Positions 51,715 through 63,250 are shown, numbered from the stretch's first letter. The stretch is DNA of 64,000 bases from Kalaharituber pfeilii (GCA_015179045.1 WHUZ01000080.1:62001-126000), one strand, 5' to 3'. Notes: a model not told the origin generated them from the sequence alone. Translations and numbers: made by a program.

Positions 51715-53178
51715 GCATCGCAGAAAGCTGACTGAGGAGGCATGGGAGGAAGGGTTCGAGCTGGACCCTCGAAAGGCTGAGACCATTGTGATAGGTACAA
51801 AGGGACGAAGTTACAGGTTGGTAGGGCTGTATGTAGACTGGGAGCTAAAGTTCGATGACCACCTCAACAGGAGATTACAACTGGGGAAGGCAGCATGGCG
51901 GGTAGCATCACGGCTACACAAAATACCACCCGCTAGAAGACGGCAGCTATATACAAGCATTGCCAGGAACATAGCTACCTGGGGAAGTTGGGCATGGGCG
52001 TGTTATGCGAAAGGCTCCCCTGCGGATCGCAAGATTAGACAGCTAGAGAAGTGGCAGTATGGGGTGGCCAGGGAGTGAGTCGGAGCTCCATGGGGAACGA
52101 GAAGGGACGTGGTGGAAGGGCTGGCGAATCTGGAATCGGTTGAGACTTTCGTGGACGGAGAGGCGAAGAGGGTGGAAGCTAGGACGTTGAGGTTTGGGGA
52201 GGAACCGATAAACGACCCGCAACCGGAGACCAGATACCTGAGAGGTTAGCTCGAGTACCACGACCCACTACCAGTTTATATACATCCGTTCTATTCCAAG
52301 GACCTTCGCGGAGAGGAATGGGAGGACATTATTACCAGAGAAGAAGGGGAGGGGTGGTCGAGCATATATACAGACGGCAGCAGGAGAGAAGGCAAGACAG
52401 GTGCCGGGGTACACCAAGGTAGTAAAGATACTTCCGTCTACCTGGGGAGGCAATGTACGGTGAACGATGGAGAGCTGATAGCAGTGGGAGAAGCTCTGGA
52501 GAGAGAGGGAGAGTTGCTAGTCATCACAGATTCCAGATTTACCATAGCGAAACTACAAAGGATAGCGAGAGGAGACTTGACACCGGAGGGCCCGCTAGAC
52601 TCGTGAGGAGGAGGTGGGAAGAGAGGATTAATCGGGGGGAACATGACATAGCGGTGATGTGGGTGAAGTCGCATAGAGGAGTCAGAGGCAATACTAGGGC
52701 AGATATGGCAGCGAAGGTTGCTACAGCAATGCAATACCAGGACGAGACAGTGACTGAGGCGGGTATTAGACAGCAATTCAAAGAGTTTTTTTTTTTTTTT
52801 TTTTAATTTCATTACTCGCATGCCGCCCTATGGGCTATGGCGAGGTAATTCAAAGAGTGGAGAGCCGAAGAGAGGAAGAGACTGAAGTTGTCATACAGAC
52901 CACTGGAGTATTTGGGGAGCAGGAGGAGGGTATCTACTCTCATAGGAATTCTGGGAAACAAGGGACTACGACAGTGGAGATACCAAATAGGGAAGGAGAC
53001 CTCTCCCGAATGCAGATGGTGCGGAAGAGACTTCGAAAATTTTGAGCACATCATGAGTAGGTGTGAAGTGTGGAAGAAAAGACTACCGAGAGGAGAGGCG
53101 GGGTTAAGGGAGCTGTCAAGAGATAAGGAGGGGGGAGAGATAACGTTGGCGGAGGTGATGGACTGTGCGGCGGAGTAA
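51715..53178 (+). pseudogene. LINE ORF2: RT thumb, RNase H and zinc knuckle, broken
   Basis: EHRRKLTEEAWEEGFELDPR and LQLGKAAWRVASRLHKIPPA give the RT C-terminus (51715-52075), with a TGA at about 52077. Next are EGWSSIYTDGSRREGKTGAG (52350), TVNDGELIAVGEAL, LLVITDSRFTIAKLQ, a one-base slip near 52600, and VMWVKSHRGVRGNTRADMAA. The hairpin-only insertion follows at 52786, then the knuckle CRWCGRDFENFEHIMSRC and a stop at 53176. Confidence 0.8.
52786..52846 (-). mobile_element. F1 hairpin-only micro-insertion in a LINE
   Basis: The perfect 11-bp TSD AATTCAAAGAG is at 52775-52785 and 52847-52857. The insert is poly(T) plus the reverse complement of the hairpin, ending GGCGAGGT. It interrupts the coding end of another F1 LINE. 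Confidence 0.95.
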
Positions 53179-53330
53179 CCGGATATAGTCTCACTTTTTT
53201 TCTTTTCACTTTATGGTTTTATATGCTATTTATTTTTCCGTTTATTATTCTGCATGTATCTACACCCTCGCCGTAGCCTACAAGGCGGTATGCGAGTAAT
53301 GAAATAAAAAAAAATAAAAAAAATAAAAAG

Positions 53331-53700
53331 CGAGCCATGTTCTTCCACCAAGCTGTTCTTCCAATAACCACCCAAGGGCGTGAAGTTCACGTCTAGGAAT
53401 GGCAGACCTGCGAAGCTAATGCTCCCCAGGCCACAACACCAACGCAATTCGCTCCGGTGATCTGATCACCGGCACTGTAGAGTGTAACAGGTACTGATAA
53501 ACTGGGTGATCGATTGTTATTTCTCCGTAGACAGAGTAGCCACATTACGTATCTATATAAATACAGCATGAGGTTACTTCCGGGCTCTTGCTAGCCTCCA
53601 TCATGGCCCCTACTCATATCCGACACGTCCGACCGTCATGTCCGACCGGACATTGTAATTAAGGCTCAACAGCATCCACTGTCTTGCAAAGGGTACCGGT
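53331..53700. other. Spacer, no gene recognised
   Basis: Contains TATCTATATAAATA at about 53550 and a CCGGTGATCTGATCACCGG palindrome at about 53452-53470. These could be remnants of an LTR or promoter, but nothing is conclusive. Confidence 0.35.
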
Positions 53701-53702
53701 AT

Positions 53703-53943
53703 CTAGAGCCGGCGGAACGAGGTTTCAAGGGCAGTCTCAAGCCACAGCATCCCAATATGCTTATATCCCCAGTATGCAGCCACACTCAAGACAGTTCCAT
53801 AATCACCACCCACAATGTCGACGTCTGCCCCTTGGTCCAGGAGCAGCAACACAATAATCTCGCGACGCTTATATGCAGCTATGCCCAGAGCGGTTCCGTA
53901 ATGACCACGTGCAAGTTTGTACGTTTCATTCGGTTTGTTCAAA
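53703..53943 (-). pseudogene. Ankyrin-repeat gene remnant, cut by a LINE
   Basis: Minus-strand translation gives GHYGTALGIAAYKRREIIVL then LLDQGADVDIVGGDYGTVLS then VAAYWGYKHI. These are two consecutive ankyrin repeats with the G-x-x-G-T-A-L/V-x-x-A-A signature frequent in fungal NACHT/ankyrin proteins. An F1 LINE is inserted upstream in the gene's sense (TSD GGTTTGTTCAAA at 53932-53943 and 55341-55352). Beyond the LINE no further repeat can be read, so only a fragment is left. Confidence 0.7.
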
Positions 53944-55205
53944 ACCACCAGAGAAGACTTAGACTGGGAAAGGCAGCATGGGCGACAGCCTCAAGACTCA
54001 CGAAACTACACCCCGCGAAACAAAGACAGCTATACACCAGCATCGCTAGGAACATTGCCGCCTGGGGGGTATGGGCCTGGAGCGAATATGCCCACGGGTC
54101 CCTGAGAGAATGGAAGCTTAGAGACTTGGAGAGATGGCAGTACAATATCGCACGTAGAATCACACGAGCACCACATGGCACGAGGAGGGACGTGGTAGAA
54201 GGGCTGGCGAACCTGGAGTCGGTCAATTCATTCGTGAGAGCCGAGGTGACACGAGTAGAGGCCAGGTCGCTCAGGTTCGAAGGAGAAGGGTTACGGCAGA
54301 GGGACCCAAAGCAAGTGTACTTGAGAGGATCGCTGGATCATAATCCGGGGATGCCGGTAGCAATTCTACCGACCCTGCCCAGAGACGCGGAGACGGTGGA
54401 GTGGATGAGACATATAGACGACATCGTGGATGAAGGCTGGTCCCCGACATATACTGACGGCAGCCTGATTGAAGAGAAAGTGGGGCGGGAGTAGCGACAG
54501 GGGCGGGACGGTCTCAATATTCCTCGGGTCACAGTCGACGGTCAACGACGTGGAACTATACGCAATTAGCGAAGCTGCAGACAGAGTAGAAGGCGAACTG
54601 CTTATACTTACGGACTCCAAATTCGCAATCTCCAGGATGGCTGCTATAGCGGGGGGCCTACCTACACCCGATGGAGCATCGAGGCGCCTTAGACATGCAT
54701 GGCAGAGAAGACTGGACAGAGGGGACCGAGACATGGCAGTGATGTGGGTGAAAAGCCACAAGGGTATACCGGGCAACGAGGCGGCAGACATGGCGGCGAG
54801 AGTGGGAACCGCCCTGCAGCGAGCACCAGAGATCGTGACAGAAGCAGGAATGAGACAGGAAGCAAGGAGGGGAGAGCACGAGAAAGGAACAGATTGGGCT
54901 TGATATATCGACCACTGGAGAGACTAGGAACCAAAACGACAAGGTTAGCGGGACTTTTGGGGGCGAAAGGCCTGCGGGCATGGAGGCATCACATACATGA
55001 GGCACCAGACCCGGACTGTAGGTGGTGTGGGGAGGCGGAGGAGACGACCGCACACCTACTGGAGGAGTGCAGGGTATAGAAGAAGAGATGGCCTGGGGGT
55101 ATGGCAGCTATCCGGCAGCCCCCAAAACCAAGAGAAGGAGAGGGAGATCAACTCCAGAGTGTGATGGAGATGATGGGGGAGGACGGAGGGAGGATGCAGT
55201 GGTAG
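53944..55205 (+). pseudogene. LINE ORF2: RT end, RNase H and knuckle with two frame changes
   Basis: HQRRLRLGKAAWATASRLTK starts in the RT thumb. WSPTYTDGSLIEEK (first Asp) is followed by a stop/slip near 54493. SQSTVNDVELYAISEA (Glu), LLILTDSKFAISRM (Asp) and VMWVKSHKGIPGNEAADMAA follow, then a second slip near 54880, LIYRPLERLGTKTTRLAGLL and CRWCGEAEETTAHLLEEC. A third slip lies near 55078. Catalytic residues remain, but the frame is lost. Confidence 0.8.
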
Positions 55206-55340
55206 CTTTTATCTTAGTCATATTTCTTATTTCCTTTTCCTTTTCCCTACACCTCTGTATCTCATCCATGTATTTATCCCAATACCTCGCCATAGCCTGA
55301 CAGGCGGCAAGCGAGTAATGATATAAAAAAAAAAAAAAAA
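53944..55340 (+). mobile_element. F1 LINE inserted in the ankyrin remnant, 12-bp TSD
   Basis: The TSD GGTTTGTTCAAA is at 53932-53943 and 55341-55352. It holds the RT C-terminus through knuckle, a 3'UTR, the hairpin (variant AGCCTGACAGGC, 55285-55315) and poly(A). Confidence 0.93.
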
Positions 55341-55352
55341 GGTTTGTTCAAA

Positions 55353-55560
55353 GAACACAAGCTATACAGTAGTCAGATCGTAACAATTGCTTCTTTCCCG
55401 CCTGAGGGGATAACTATGGCTCCATAGGACTTGTAGTATTTAAACCAGTGGCAGGCAGAGTAGTTATACAAAGAACAGTGCTCTTGAATATTGTTCCATT
55501 TCAGGAAGCTTTCCTCGTGATGCCAATCCGGCAAATATATAATGAAACGGATTTAAACTA
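55353..55560. other. Transition between LINE and AT-rich island
   Basis: No gene recognised. It could hold the upstream part of the ankyrin remnant, but no further repeat can be read. Confidence 0.35.
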
Positions 55561-56470
55561 CTCATATAATTATTGTTATTCTATTTCGTAATAAACTTAT
55601 TTAAGAAGACTTATTATCTGTAAATAAATATATATTTTATTGACTTTAAAGTTTTTTTTCTTATATTTGAAGTAAAATATATTAGTATTTAAATTTTTTT
55701 ATATTTAATATCTTAATATATTAATATATTTATAGTTAAAAAGTAAATACTTTTATTTAAATCGAGTTTAAAAGAATTAAAAAAATATAATCTTTAATTA
55801 ATATTTTATACAATATTTTTATATAATATTTTAATATAATAAAATATTTAGTTTTTAAATAAATAATAAAAATATATATATATTAATAATTAGAATTTTT
55901 TTTTTCTTAATATATTTAATATTTTTCTATAGTATTTAAACTTTTAATATATTTAAAATTATTTTTAACTTTTTTTAATAGTTTTTATATAATATTTAAT
56001 TAGAAATTATTAGATTATTTTTTAAGTTTTTATAAATAGTATAAGAAATAATAATTAAAGTTAAAAATTAAAAAAAATATTAATATAAAACTTTAAAGAT
56101 AAAATAAAAATCTTAAATTAAAAATTAAAGTTCTTTTTTATTATTAGATTTATAAAGTAAGTAAAAATAAAAAGATAAAAAAAAGCTAAAAAAAAAATAT
56201 TTAAATTAAAATTATATTAAAATTATTAGATATCTTATTTTAATATAAATAGTTTTACAATATCTAATACTACTTCTAATATTAAATTATATATTTATTT
56301 AAATACTACCTTTTTTTCTAATTTATACTTACTATTTAGACTTATAAAAGTATTTATTATTTAAGACTTACAAATAATATTATAAAAGTTGAACCTTTGA
56401 GTATTTATTCTTTTTATATAACTATGTTACTACTAAATTTACTTCAATAAAAAAATTTCTGTATGCTGAA
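55560..56470. other. Extreme AT-rich island, about 0.9 kb
   Basis: The stretch is almost wholly A/T, with runs such as TTAATATATTAATATATTTA, and sharp borders against normal-GC sequence. No open frame of note is present. It may be an old sequence mutated by repeat-induced point mutation (RIP) or a mitochondrial DNA insertion. Both are inference. Confidence 0.8.
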
Positions 56471-57374
56471 ACAAGGTTTAAAATAGGCTTCTACATGTAT
56501 CTAGATAATTTATACTTAATCTGATATTAATTGAGAAAGTTGTTGAATCATTTATTAGTTGCGCAATATTCTGGTTATGCGCAATATCCTAGTAGACCAC
56601 AGTACCATTCGCCCAAACTAGATCTTGCTAGAGTCATTTCCACCACTTAGCCGGTTTTGAAAGACGAAGCTCATGTGAGTATTATTAATTTGTGTGGGAA
56701 TTGCCAATAAGTTGCTGGAAAAGCCTTTTTCCAGTGCCCTCCATATGTCCCCGTTGCACAAATGCATGGTGGCTTTGATATGAGATCTTGGAGAACCATT
56801 GGAGGAATTTCATTCTTTGCGCTTCCATGATCACCGAACAACTATTATTCAGAGCTCTTGCAAACAACGACAGTCCCCTGCTGCAGATGTATGTTTAAAT
56901 ATTTATCTCTATTTCTATTGCAACCCGATGTGGCATTTATATTGGATCCTGCTTGATTGAGTTCCATTTATGCGTCGTAAAGGTATCGGAGTATGTTGCT
57001 CTCTTGCTTTGGCATTTAGTAATGGCTATAGTGACGGTTATGTTGCAGCTACTTGCGCCTATGTTCGTAATCGATGGAAGGCGGGATCATTGCACTGGTT
57101 ACGTAAATTGGGTGGATAAAATCTGCAAGGTCTCCCACACTTGTGCAAAGGAATATATATGTTCTACTGATGCCAGCGTTGAATGACTGCAGATGAAACG
57201 ACAATTATCAAGGGGCAGATGAGGAGATTGCTGAGTGATATTCCTCCAGTAAATGGAAATGCCACTTTCTTCATATGCTGGATACATAGGACGAAGTTGG
57301 GAGCAACTTTGCCCACAATGTGCCGCATTGACTAACATACAGGGGAGGGGTTCAACACCCCGCGTCTTCTGTTT
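56471..57374. other. No gene recognised
   Basis: Normal-composition sequence between the AT island and repeat copy B. The short open stretches at 56953-57186 (+) and 57099-57377 (-) show no known motif. Confidence 0.35.
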
Positions 57375-57385
57375 CAATATGCCTT

Positions 57386-57507
57386 AAACAGAGCAATCTT
57401 CATTTGCTTCACTTTTCCTTATATACTCAATTTCATGTATTTAGCACCTCACCATAGCCCAGAGGGCGGCATGCGAGTAATGAAAAAAAAACAAAAAAAA
57501 AAACAAT
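57386..57507 (+). mobile_element. F1 tail insertion, about 120 bp
   Basis: The 11-bp TSD CAATATGCCTT is at 57375-57385 and 57508-57518. It holds about 60 bp of 3'UTR, the hairpin (CTCACC variant) and an A-rich tail. Confidence 0.88.
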
Positions 57508-57699
57508 CAATATGCCTTGCAAGAAACGTGTTGCTCCTAATCCCCCCATCTCACATATCAGCTCTTCGCGGAAACTGGGATATCAGCTCTAATGTACTTG
57601 GCTCCAATGGCTCGGCAGGAAATGCAAGGATATATGAAGTCAGCATATTTGTCAGGGTGGGGTGACTGACATATGCAAAGAGAAAAACGATCCATTGGT

Positions 57700-57865
57700 T
57701 GCGACAGGCGAACGTCTCATATTGAATCCTGTCATATTGGATAACCTGTCTTTTTGGATCAACTCTGTCTGTAGGTAGCCGATGGGGATTATCACATATT
57801 TTGTCTTATGGGATAAAATCCGCTGGCGCCGGCCTTATGCAATATAATAGGTTTGACTGTATCCG
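57700..57865. mobile_element. Small Tc1-like MITE remnant
   Basis: The ends resemble those of the Tc1-like element at 62077-63469: CATATTGAATCCTGTCATAT near 57717, and GCCTTATGCAATATAATAGG then TTTGACTGTA at the right. It has no coding content and the left terminus is degenerate. Confidence 0.5.
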
Positions 57866-58249
57866 TAACGGTGTGAAAACAAAATGCAGGGTATAATTCA
57901 TATTTGAGTTTGCCACTACTAGCACCGTGGGTTAGGTTGTCACATACTTCCGGGCAGGGATTGTATTCACGTGCGTAAAAAAAAAGGGAGAGCACTTTGT
58001 GCACCAGGAGCTGAGCGGCAAGAAATCTCCATGTACCGGCAGATTCAGGTCCAACCAGTGTCAAGAGTTGAAAAACGCCATTCTAGCAACCTGTCACCAT
58101 TTAGTGATGGTAACCAATGCTTTGTCCGATTCGCCAATGTCAGTGATTTTAGTGGAATTGTACAGCCAGTAATTGCATTTTGTGCGCCGTTGTTTCAGAA
58201 TTCTTGGTGAATGCTGTATCCAACGGAACACTTGCAGTAAGTGTTGGCT

Positions 58250-58287
58250 GCCCTGCCATGGGAAACAGCTGCAAGCGGGGTTACGTG

Positions 58288-58315
<28 letters not shown>
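58250..58315 (+). mobile_element. F2 hairpin-only micro-insertion
   Basis: Starts exactly at GCCCTGCCATGGG and ends in about 28 A residues. Copy A (2950-2985) lacks it and reads GTTCGCTGCTCATTCAG. The target duplication is short or unclear (CTG). Confidence 0.8.
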
Positions 58316-58319
<4 letters not shown>

Positions 58320-59515
58320 CTCATTCAGATCAACTTATTTGTTAACCCACTGCCGCCACATTGAAATTTGCGCCGTCATGTTTTATATGGCCCAGTCGCA
58401 CGCAGTTGGAAGAGGAGAAGTCAAACAAAAAAAAAAATAAAATAAAATCTGTGCGCATGAATTATCAATAGCATACAACCTGTCACTTTTCTTAACCAAG
58501 TTTAACGTCATTACACCAGTTGGTAAAAAAGCCCTAAGTAAATGCAGATTTCTTTAGCGGGGCACATTATAGTCCCTTTGCTGACTAATCTCATTTGCTA
58601 TCGCAGGGAGCAGGTGGTAGACGTTCATCAATTGTATTTTGTTTTACAATATGTCCATACCATACGACGTTGTAACAACAGTAGAGATGTGGGTGAAATG
58701 GGGCCGATTGGGCGTGCACCACAGTGGCAGCCAAAGGCGGCAGAGGACGGAATGGAGCGATCAGGAAGGCTGAACTTCAGCCGCAAGAGCCTGAAACAAT
58801 TGCGACGAGTTCTGCATAGAGGTGGGAAACTTGATCTTGATGGCGCGGGCAATTCACGATCAGTAGGCAACAATCTCTCAGTCGGCATATCCCTCCACGA
58901 GTTCCACAATCATACAAAAACAAGCCAGGCATGGAATGAAGTGTAAAGCATAATAGGGTTTGAGATTCAGAACATTGACAAATGGAACAATAATTAAAGG
59001 AATCAAAAATGAGAGCACGAGCGGAAGTTCACTGTCCACCTAAAACCCCCATATATCCACCAGTAACTTGTTTTTTGAGAAGTACGTCCTAACTCAGCCT
59101 CCGCCTACCATTACATAAACCTGGTGCGTCCGAAGCCCCGTATAATCATAATTCTTTCGCTCGTTGTGGAGAGGCAACAGCTCCTCTTACATTTGAATTC
59201 ACGGCCATCTAGCTCAGCCGGCCTTCCTCCGCCGACCATGATATAGACCAGATCCGTCTTAGCCCCTCGTACCTAAATAAATCATAACAAACATGTCATT
59301 GGTTCAAAACGCAAATATCAGCGTAAAAGAAATAAGAAGAAAAATGCACAGAGAAGTAGTCGACCTACCCAGGAGTAGGGTGCATTATACCTGCCTGAGA
59401 AGGTACTAGGCATATTACAAAGGTGGGTAATGTGAAAATGCGAGGGAACGGAGGGGGACCCCTTGCCAGCCCTGTCACACGCTCTTGCTACTGTGAGGGG
59501 TTTATCTGTGAATCC

Positions 59516-59727
59516 TTTTTTTGTTTTTTGTTTTTCTTGCACATAACCCCGCAGTGTTTATTTCCTAACATTTCCTTACATAGTCAAGACTTATTTTCCT
59601 TACTCTTTTACACTTTACTTACATCTCTACCTAAGACCTCGCCATAGCCCATAGGGTGGCATGCGAGTACTGATATAAAAAGGAAAAAAAAAAAAAACAT
59701 CACCCCGCTTGCAGCTGTTCGCCATGG
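59516..59727 (-). mobile_element. F2 tail split by an F1 tail
   Basis: A minus-strand F2 hairpin/tail (poly(T) at 59516-59540, hairpin at 59697-59727) is interrupted by a plus-strand F1 tail (about 59555-59695). The repeat ACATAACCCCGC/ACATCACCCCGC lies on both sides of the F1 insert. It is one tail inside another tail. Confidence 0.85.
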
Positions 59728-59959
59728 CAGAGCTGTTTTTCATCTTCCCTGTAGAGAGACGATAGAGGAAGCATTGTAAAGGGAGGGGGAAGGGGGAGGT
59801 TGGACAAGCTGTAGGAGAGATTATCAGCGGACTGGGGAGGAGGTGGTGGCAGAGGCGAGATAGAAGCAGCGATCGGACGTACTGTCGGTAGGAGAGATGG
59901 TGGGAAAGGCGGAGCTAACAGAGGTGGATATGCGAGAGGTATAGCCTGGGGAGGTAGCT

Positions 59960-60017
59960 TTTTTTTTTTTTTTTTTTCAATCATTAATCGCTTGCCGCCC
60001 CTATGGGCTATGGCGAT
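59960..60017 (-). mobile_element. F1 hairpin-only micro-insertion
   Basis: Poly(T) plus the reverse complement of an ATCGCC-type hairpin, ending at GGCGAT. The flanks GGAGGTAGCT and GGAGGCT are a likely imperfect TSD. Confidence 0.75.
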
Positions 60018-61109
60018 GGAGGCTCCATAGCATGGGGGAGGTGACAGAAGAGACGCTAGGAGATGCAAGGTCTATAGGCTGAGAAGGAAGCAGGGAGAGA
60101 GAGGTGGGGGAGAAGCAATAGCAACTGTCGGAGAGGTGATGGGGAGACGGCAGAGGTGGTAGGAGAACTGGCGATGTGAGAAGTGGCCGGAGAGGCGGCC
60201 CCGCAGAGGGGCAAGAGTCTGTGGAGTTGGCGTATCCAAAGCGACCTACGCCTTGGCGAAGTGCTAAATAAAATTCTCGATTTTGCTACCCGGCTCCTGA
60301 GTCTGGAATAGGGTAAAAGGGTCCTCAGAGCCCTAGGGCGATACTAGTACTGTACTGGCTACGTGTGCGTGGTACGCTGAAGGAGCTTGGCAGCTGGGTT
60401 GCCACAGTCAGACTTTTACGAAGATTACCAAAGCACGCAGAAAAATACATACTGGCGTCTCTATCAGTTACTCAAGCTGAATTCTCACCACGACATAAGC
60501 TCTTCATGACAGTCAGTAATGAATGGATGGTACCTTCACCTTCTGGTTGCAAGTTGACACTACCTACTGTGTAAGCTGGTTTGGGGAATTGGTGTTGCAC
60601 CGGAATAGGCCAGCCTTGAGATACCGGCTTGTCGCTCTGGCATAAAGAATAGGTCTTTCTATGGCTTCTTTGATTATTCTTCTTTGATTGTTCTGATTTG
60701 GACTTCTTTCATTAGTAGAATTCTTTGACATAGAATCTTTCTTTACTTTGTGATTCGAGTTATTACTTTCTTTGCTTTCTTTCTTAACATGTAGATTAAA
60801 GTAGCATGTTTGTTCTATAATTAGGAAGGCCTGCAATCCTTTCGGCACTCTTGCAATACTAGACTTCGCACCCACAGTTCGCATTCGCTATTCAACATGT
60901 GAAGACAAGCCTTGTGTGTGTATTCCGCCAGTCCTCAACTTTCCGCTCACTCTGAGGATAGTAGACACCATCGCCCTCCTCTCACACTGGGTCAGCCATA
61001 GCAGAGGCGTTACACGATCATATGCAGGAGGTCGTTACCACCCTCACGGACTCCACCACATCAATAGACTTACACAGGCAGCATGCAGGATACCACACCA
61101 TCAGGAGCA

Positions 61110-61181
61110 ACAACCTCGCCATAGCCCATACGGCGGCACGCGAGTACTGATATATAAAAAAAAAAAAAAAAAAAAAAAAAA
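61110..61181 (+). mobile_element. F1 hairpin-only micro-insertion
   Basis: The 10-bp TSD ATCAGGAGCA is at 61100-61109 and 61182-61191. It begins ACAACCTCGCC, about five bases before the hairpin. Copy A at about 12970 reads through without it. Confidence 0.9.
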
Positions 61182-62319
61182 ATCAGGAGCAGTAAGCAGC
61201 GCGGAGGAGAATTTTCGAGTCAGCTTAATATGACGCACGTAGGGGAAGAGGGAACGAGGAGCAGGCGATGCAACCGGGACTGAAGGTTGCATGCTTTAGG
61301 AAAACAAGATTCTCGTTGCGGAAAGAATTAAGGATATACCTTGCAAACGTGACTAAAAGAGAGAACAGCCTACAGTTCAGCTTTTGTAGGAACGGCCCTA
61401 ATCCTGGTGTCGTGGTATCGTGCAGATGAATACACAAGCCGACGCGTGTCTACCACAATTGAAATACAGGCGGCAGCGGATACTATAGACAGCAACAAAA
61501 GTCAAGCAATCAAGTCTTTCTCTCAATTTAAAAGCATAATCGATTACCTACTTGATACTTGACTACGACTGGAAATGCCTATCAGTGAGTCAGAACATTT
61601 CAAAGAGATGAGAATCTTGAACTGGTCCTGCGAAAGCCTCGCAAACTTACTGCCTCTTGAAGGTCTTATTGGGTGAAAATCCCGCCCATAGTCTTCCCAT
61701 GATGCATCGTTCTGGAGCAGATTGCATGTGGCATGGAAGACGAACTGATTTTGACTGTTAGTGTAGCAGTAATAACTTCATATAGTTGGCGATGCAACCG
61801 AGGCAGAAGGAATAAAGAGTTGCAGCCCGCCACGTTTGATGATTTGACCTGCTAGCACGTGACATCTTGACCTGCGGATGGCGAAGCTCTTTGTGTGAGA
61901 GGGTACTTCAAACCGCTCTCAGGTGGCCAAAATATCCTTGCACGTACTTAATGTGGGACCAAGCACTTGGCTTCTCCGAGGATAGTCCGTTTATGGTTAC
62001 GGTCCGCACGGAATGTTTGTGGTCACTGCATCAAAAATGTTCCACACTCTGCCAGCCCTATGTAACAATACAATACAGTCGAACCTGGCATATTGAATAA
62101 GGCCGGGACCGGAGTGTTTTATCCACTAAGACATACAGTGCCATACAGAAAGTATTCGGCACTAGGAAGTATAGGGATAAGTGTGCTATGCAATATGCAG
62201 ATCCAGTCTGTATTCGACATAGGCTTACAACGGTCAATGTGCGTATGCGATCGAGTCGATACTCCTCCTAATACTGAACCTCATGTGCTACATCTGAACT
62301 ATTATAGAGTATCAATCAA

Positions 62320-62855
62320 GATGCCACTGCGAAAGATTCAGGAACTTTGAGACTTCGAAAAGGGACAGATCGTTGCTTTATTTGACTATGGCAAAAAAAT
62401 CAGTGAGATTGCCAGCTAGATATAGGCACAATCGAGGTGATTGAAGAAAACCGAGTGAACACTAAAGTCTATATTACTATACTTAAGGAAAAGCTTTTAT
62501 CTGTTATAGCACATGTTGCGGCTGCAGGCGAGGATCCTATTTTCTAGCAAGATAATACTCTAGTCCATACAACTAAAAGAGTCCAAAAATCCTATGAAGA
62601 GCACTCTATAGAGGTTGCTAAACATCCTGCTTATTCTCGAGACCTCAATCCAATTGAGTACGTATGGGTACATCTTAAATGTCAATTAAATAGACATTTT
62701 CCGGAGATTGCTTAAATATCAGGAGGGCCTGAGACAGTGAAAAGAGTACTTGGAGTTGTTGAGTGTTGGAATACTATACCATCAGAACTCTTTGAAAGTC
62801 TATATAAGACTATGCCAAAGAGAGTCGCTGCAGTTCATAAAGCACAGGGTTGATA
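62320..62855 (+). pseudogene. Tc1-type transposase remnant
   Basis: MPLRKIQEL, a stop, then DFEKGQIVALFDYGKKISEI forms the start of the helix-turn-helix. After an internal deletion come DNTLVHTTKRVQKSYEEHS, where the second catalytic Asp lies, and YSRDLNPIEYVWVHLKCQL, which carries the third acidic residue. VECWNTIPSELFESLYKTMP and KRVAAVHKAQG form the end. At least four stops are visible and the first catalytic Asp region is deleted. Confidence 0.85.
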
Positions 62856-62894
62856 TACAAAATATTAATTGTTCATGTTTTCTCTCTATGTACA

Positions 62895-63250
62895 TGGAGA
62901 CAATGGAGACATTAAATAGGAAAAGAGGAGTCACCGGAGTGTAGATGGTGCGGAAAAGCCATCGAGAACTTCGAACACATCATGAACAGTTGTGAGGCGT
63001 AAAAGAAGAGACTACCGAGAGGGAAGGCGGGGTTGAAGAAGCCAGAAAGGGAGGACAGAACACTGGTGGAGGTGCTGGACTGGGCGGCAGAGTAGCAGAT
63101 CTATTCATTACCTTTTTCATAACCTTTTCATTACCTTTTCATTTTCACCAATAAGTTCCTTATGCTTGTCCTTTTAGTCTTCATGTATCTAACCTCTCGC
63201 CATAGCCTGTTAGGCGGCATGCGAGTAGTGAAATAAAAAAAAAAAAAAAA
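62895..63250 (+). mobile_element. F1 LINE, severely 5' truncated, in the Tc1-like element
   Basis: The 12-bp TSD TCTCTATGTACA/TCTCTATATACA is at 62883-62894 and 63251-63262. It has the knuckle-like CRWCGKAIENFEHIMNSC and a stop, then the hairpin (variant AGCCTGTTAGGC) and poly(A). Confidence 0.88.

Larger units (their letters stand above)
51715..53330 (+). mobile_element. F1 LINE with RT end and RNase H, holding a hairpin-only insertion
   Basis: Long 3' portion of an F1 LINE ending in the hairpin (variant AGCCTACAAGGC, 53265-53300) and an A-rich tail with T interruptions. AGCGA-type sequence on both sides (about 51703 and 53329) is a weak TSD candidate. It is closely related to 2017-2803. 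Confidence 0.8.

Noticed and set aside
53452..53470. Palindrome CCGGTGATCTGATCACCGG considered as a transposon terminus or operator
   Set aside because: No second copy, no flanking duplication and no neighbouring element border. A chance origin cannot be excluded.
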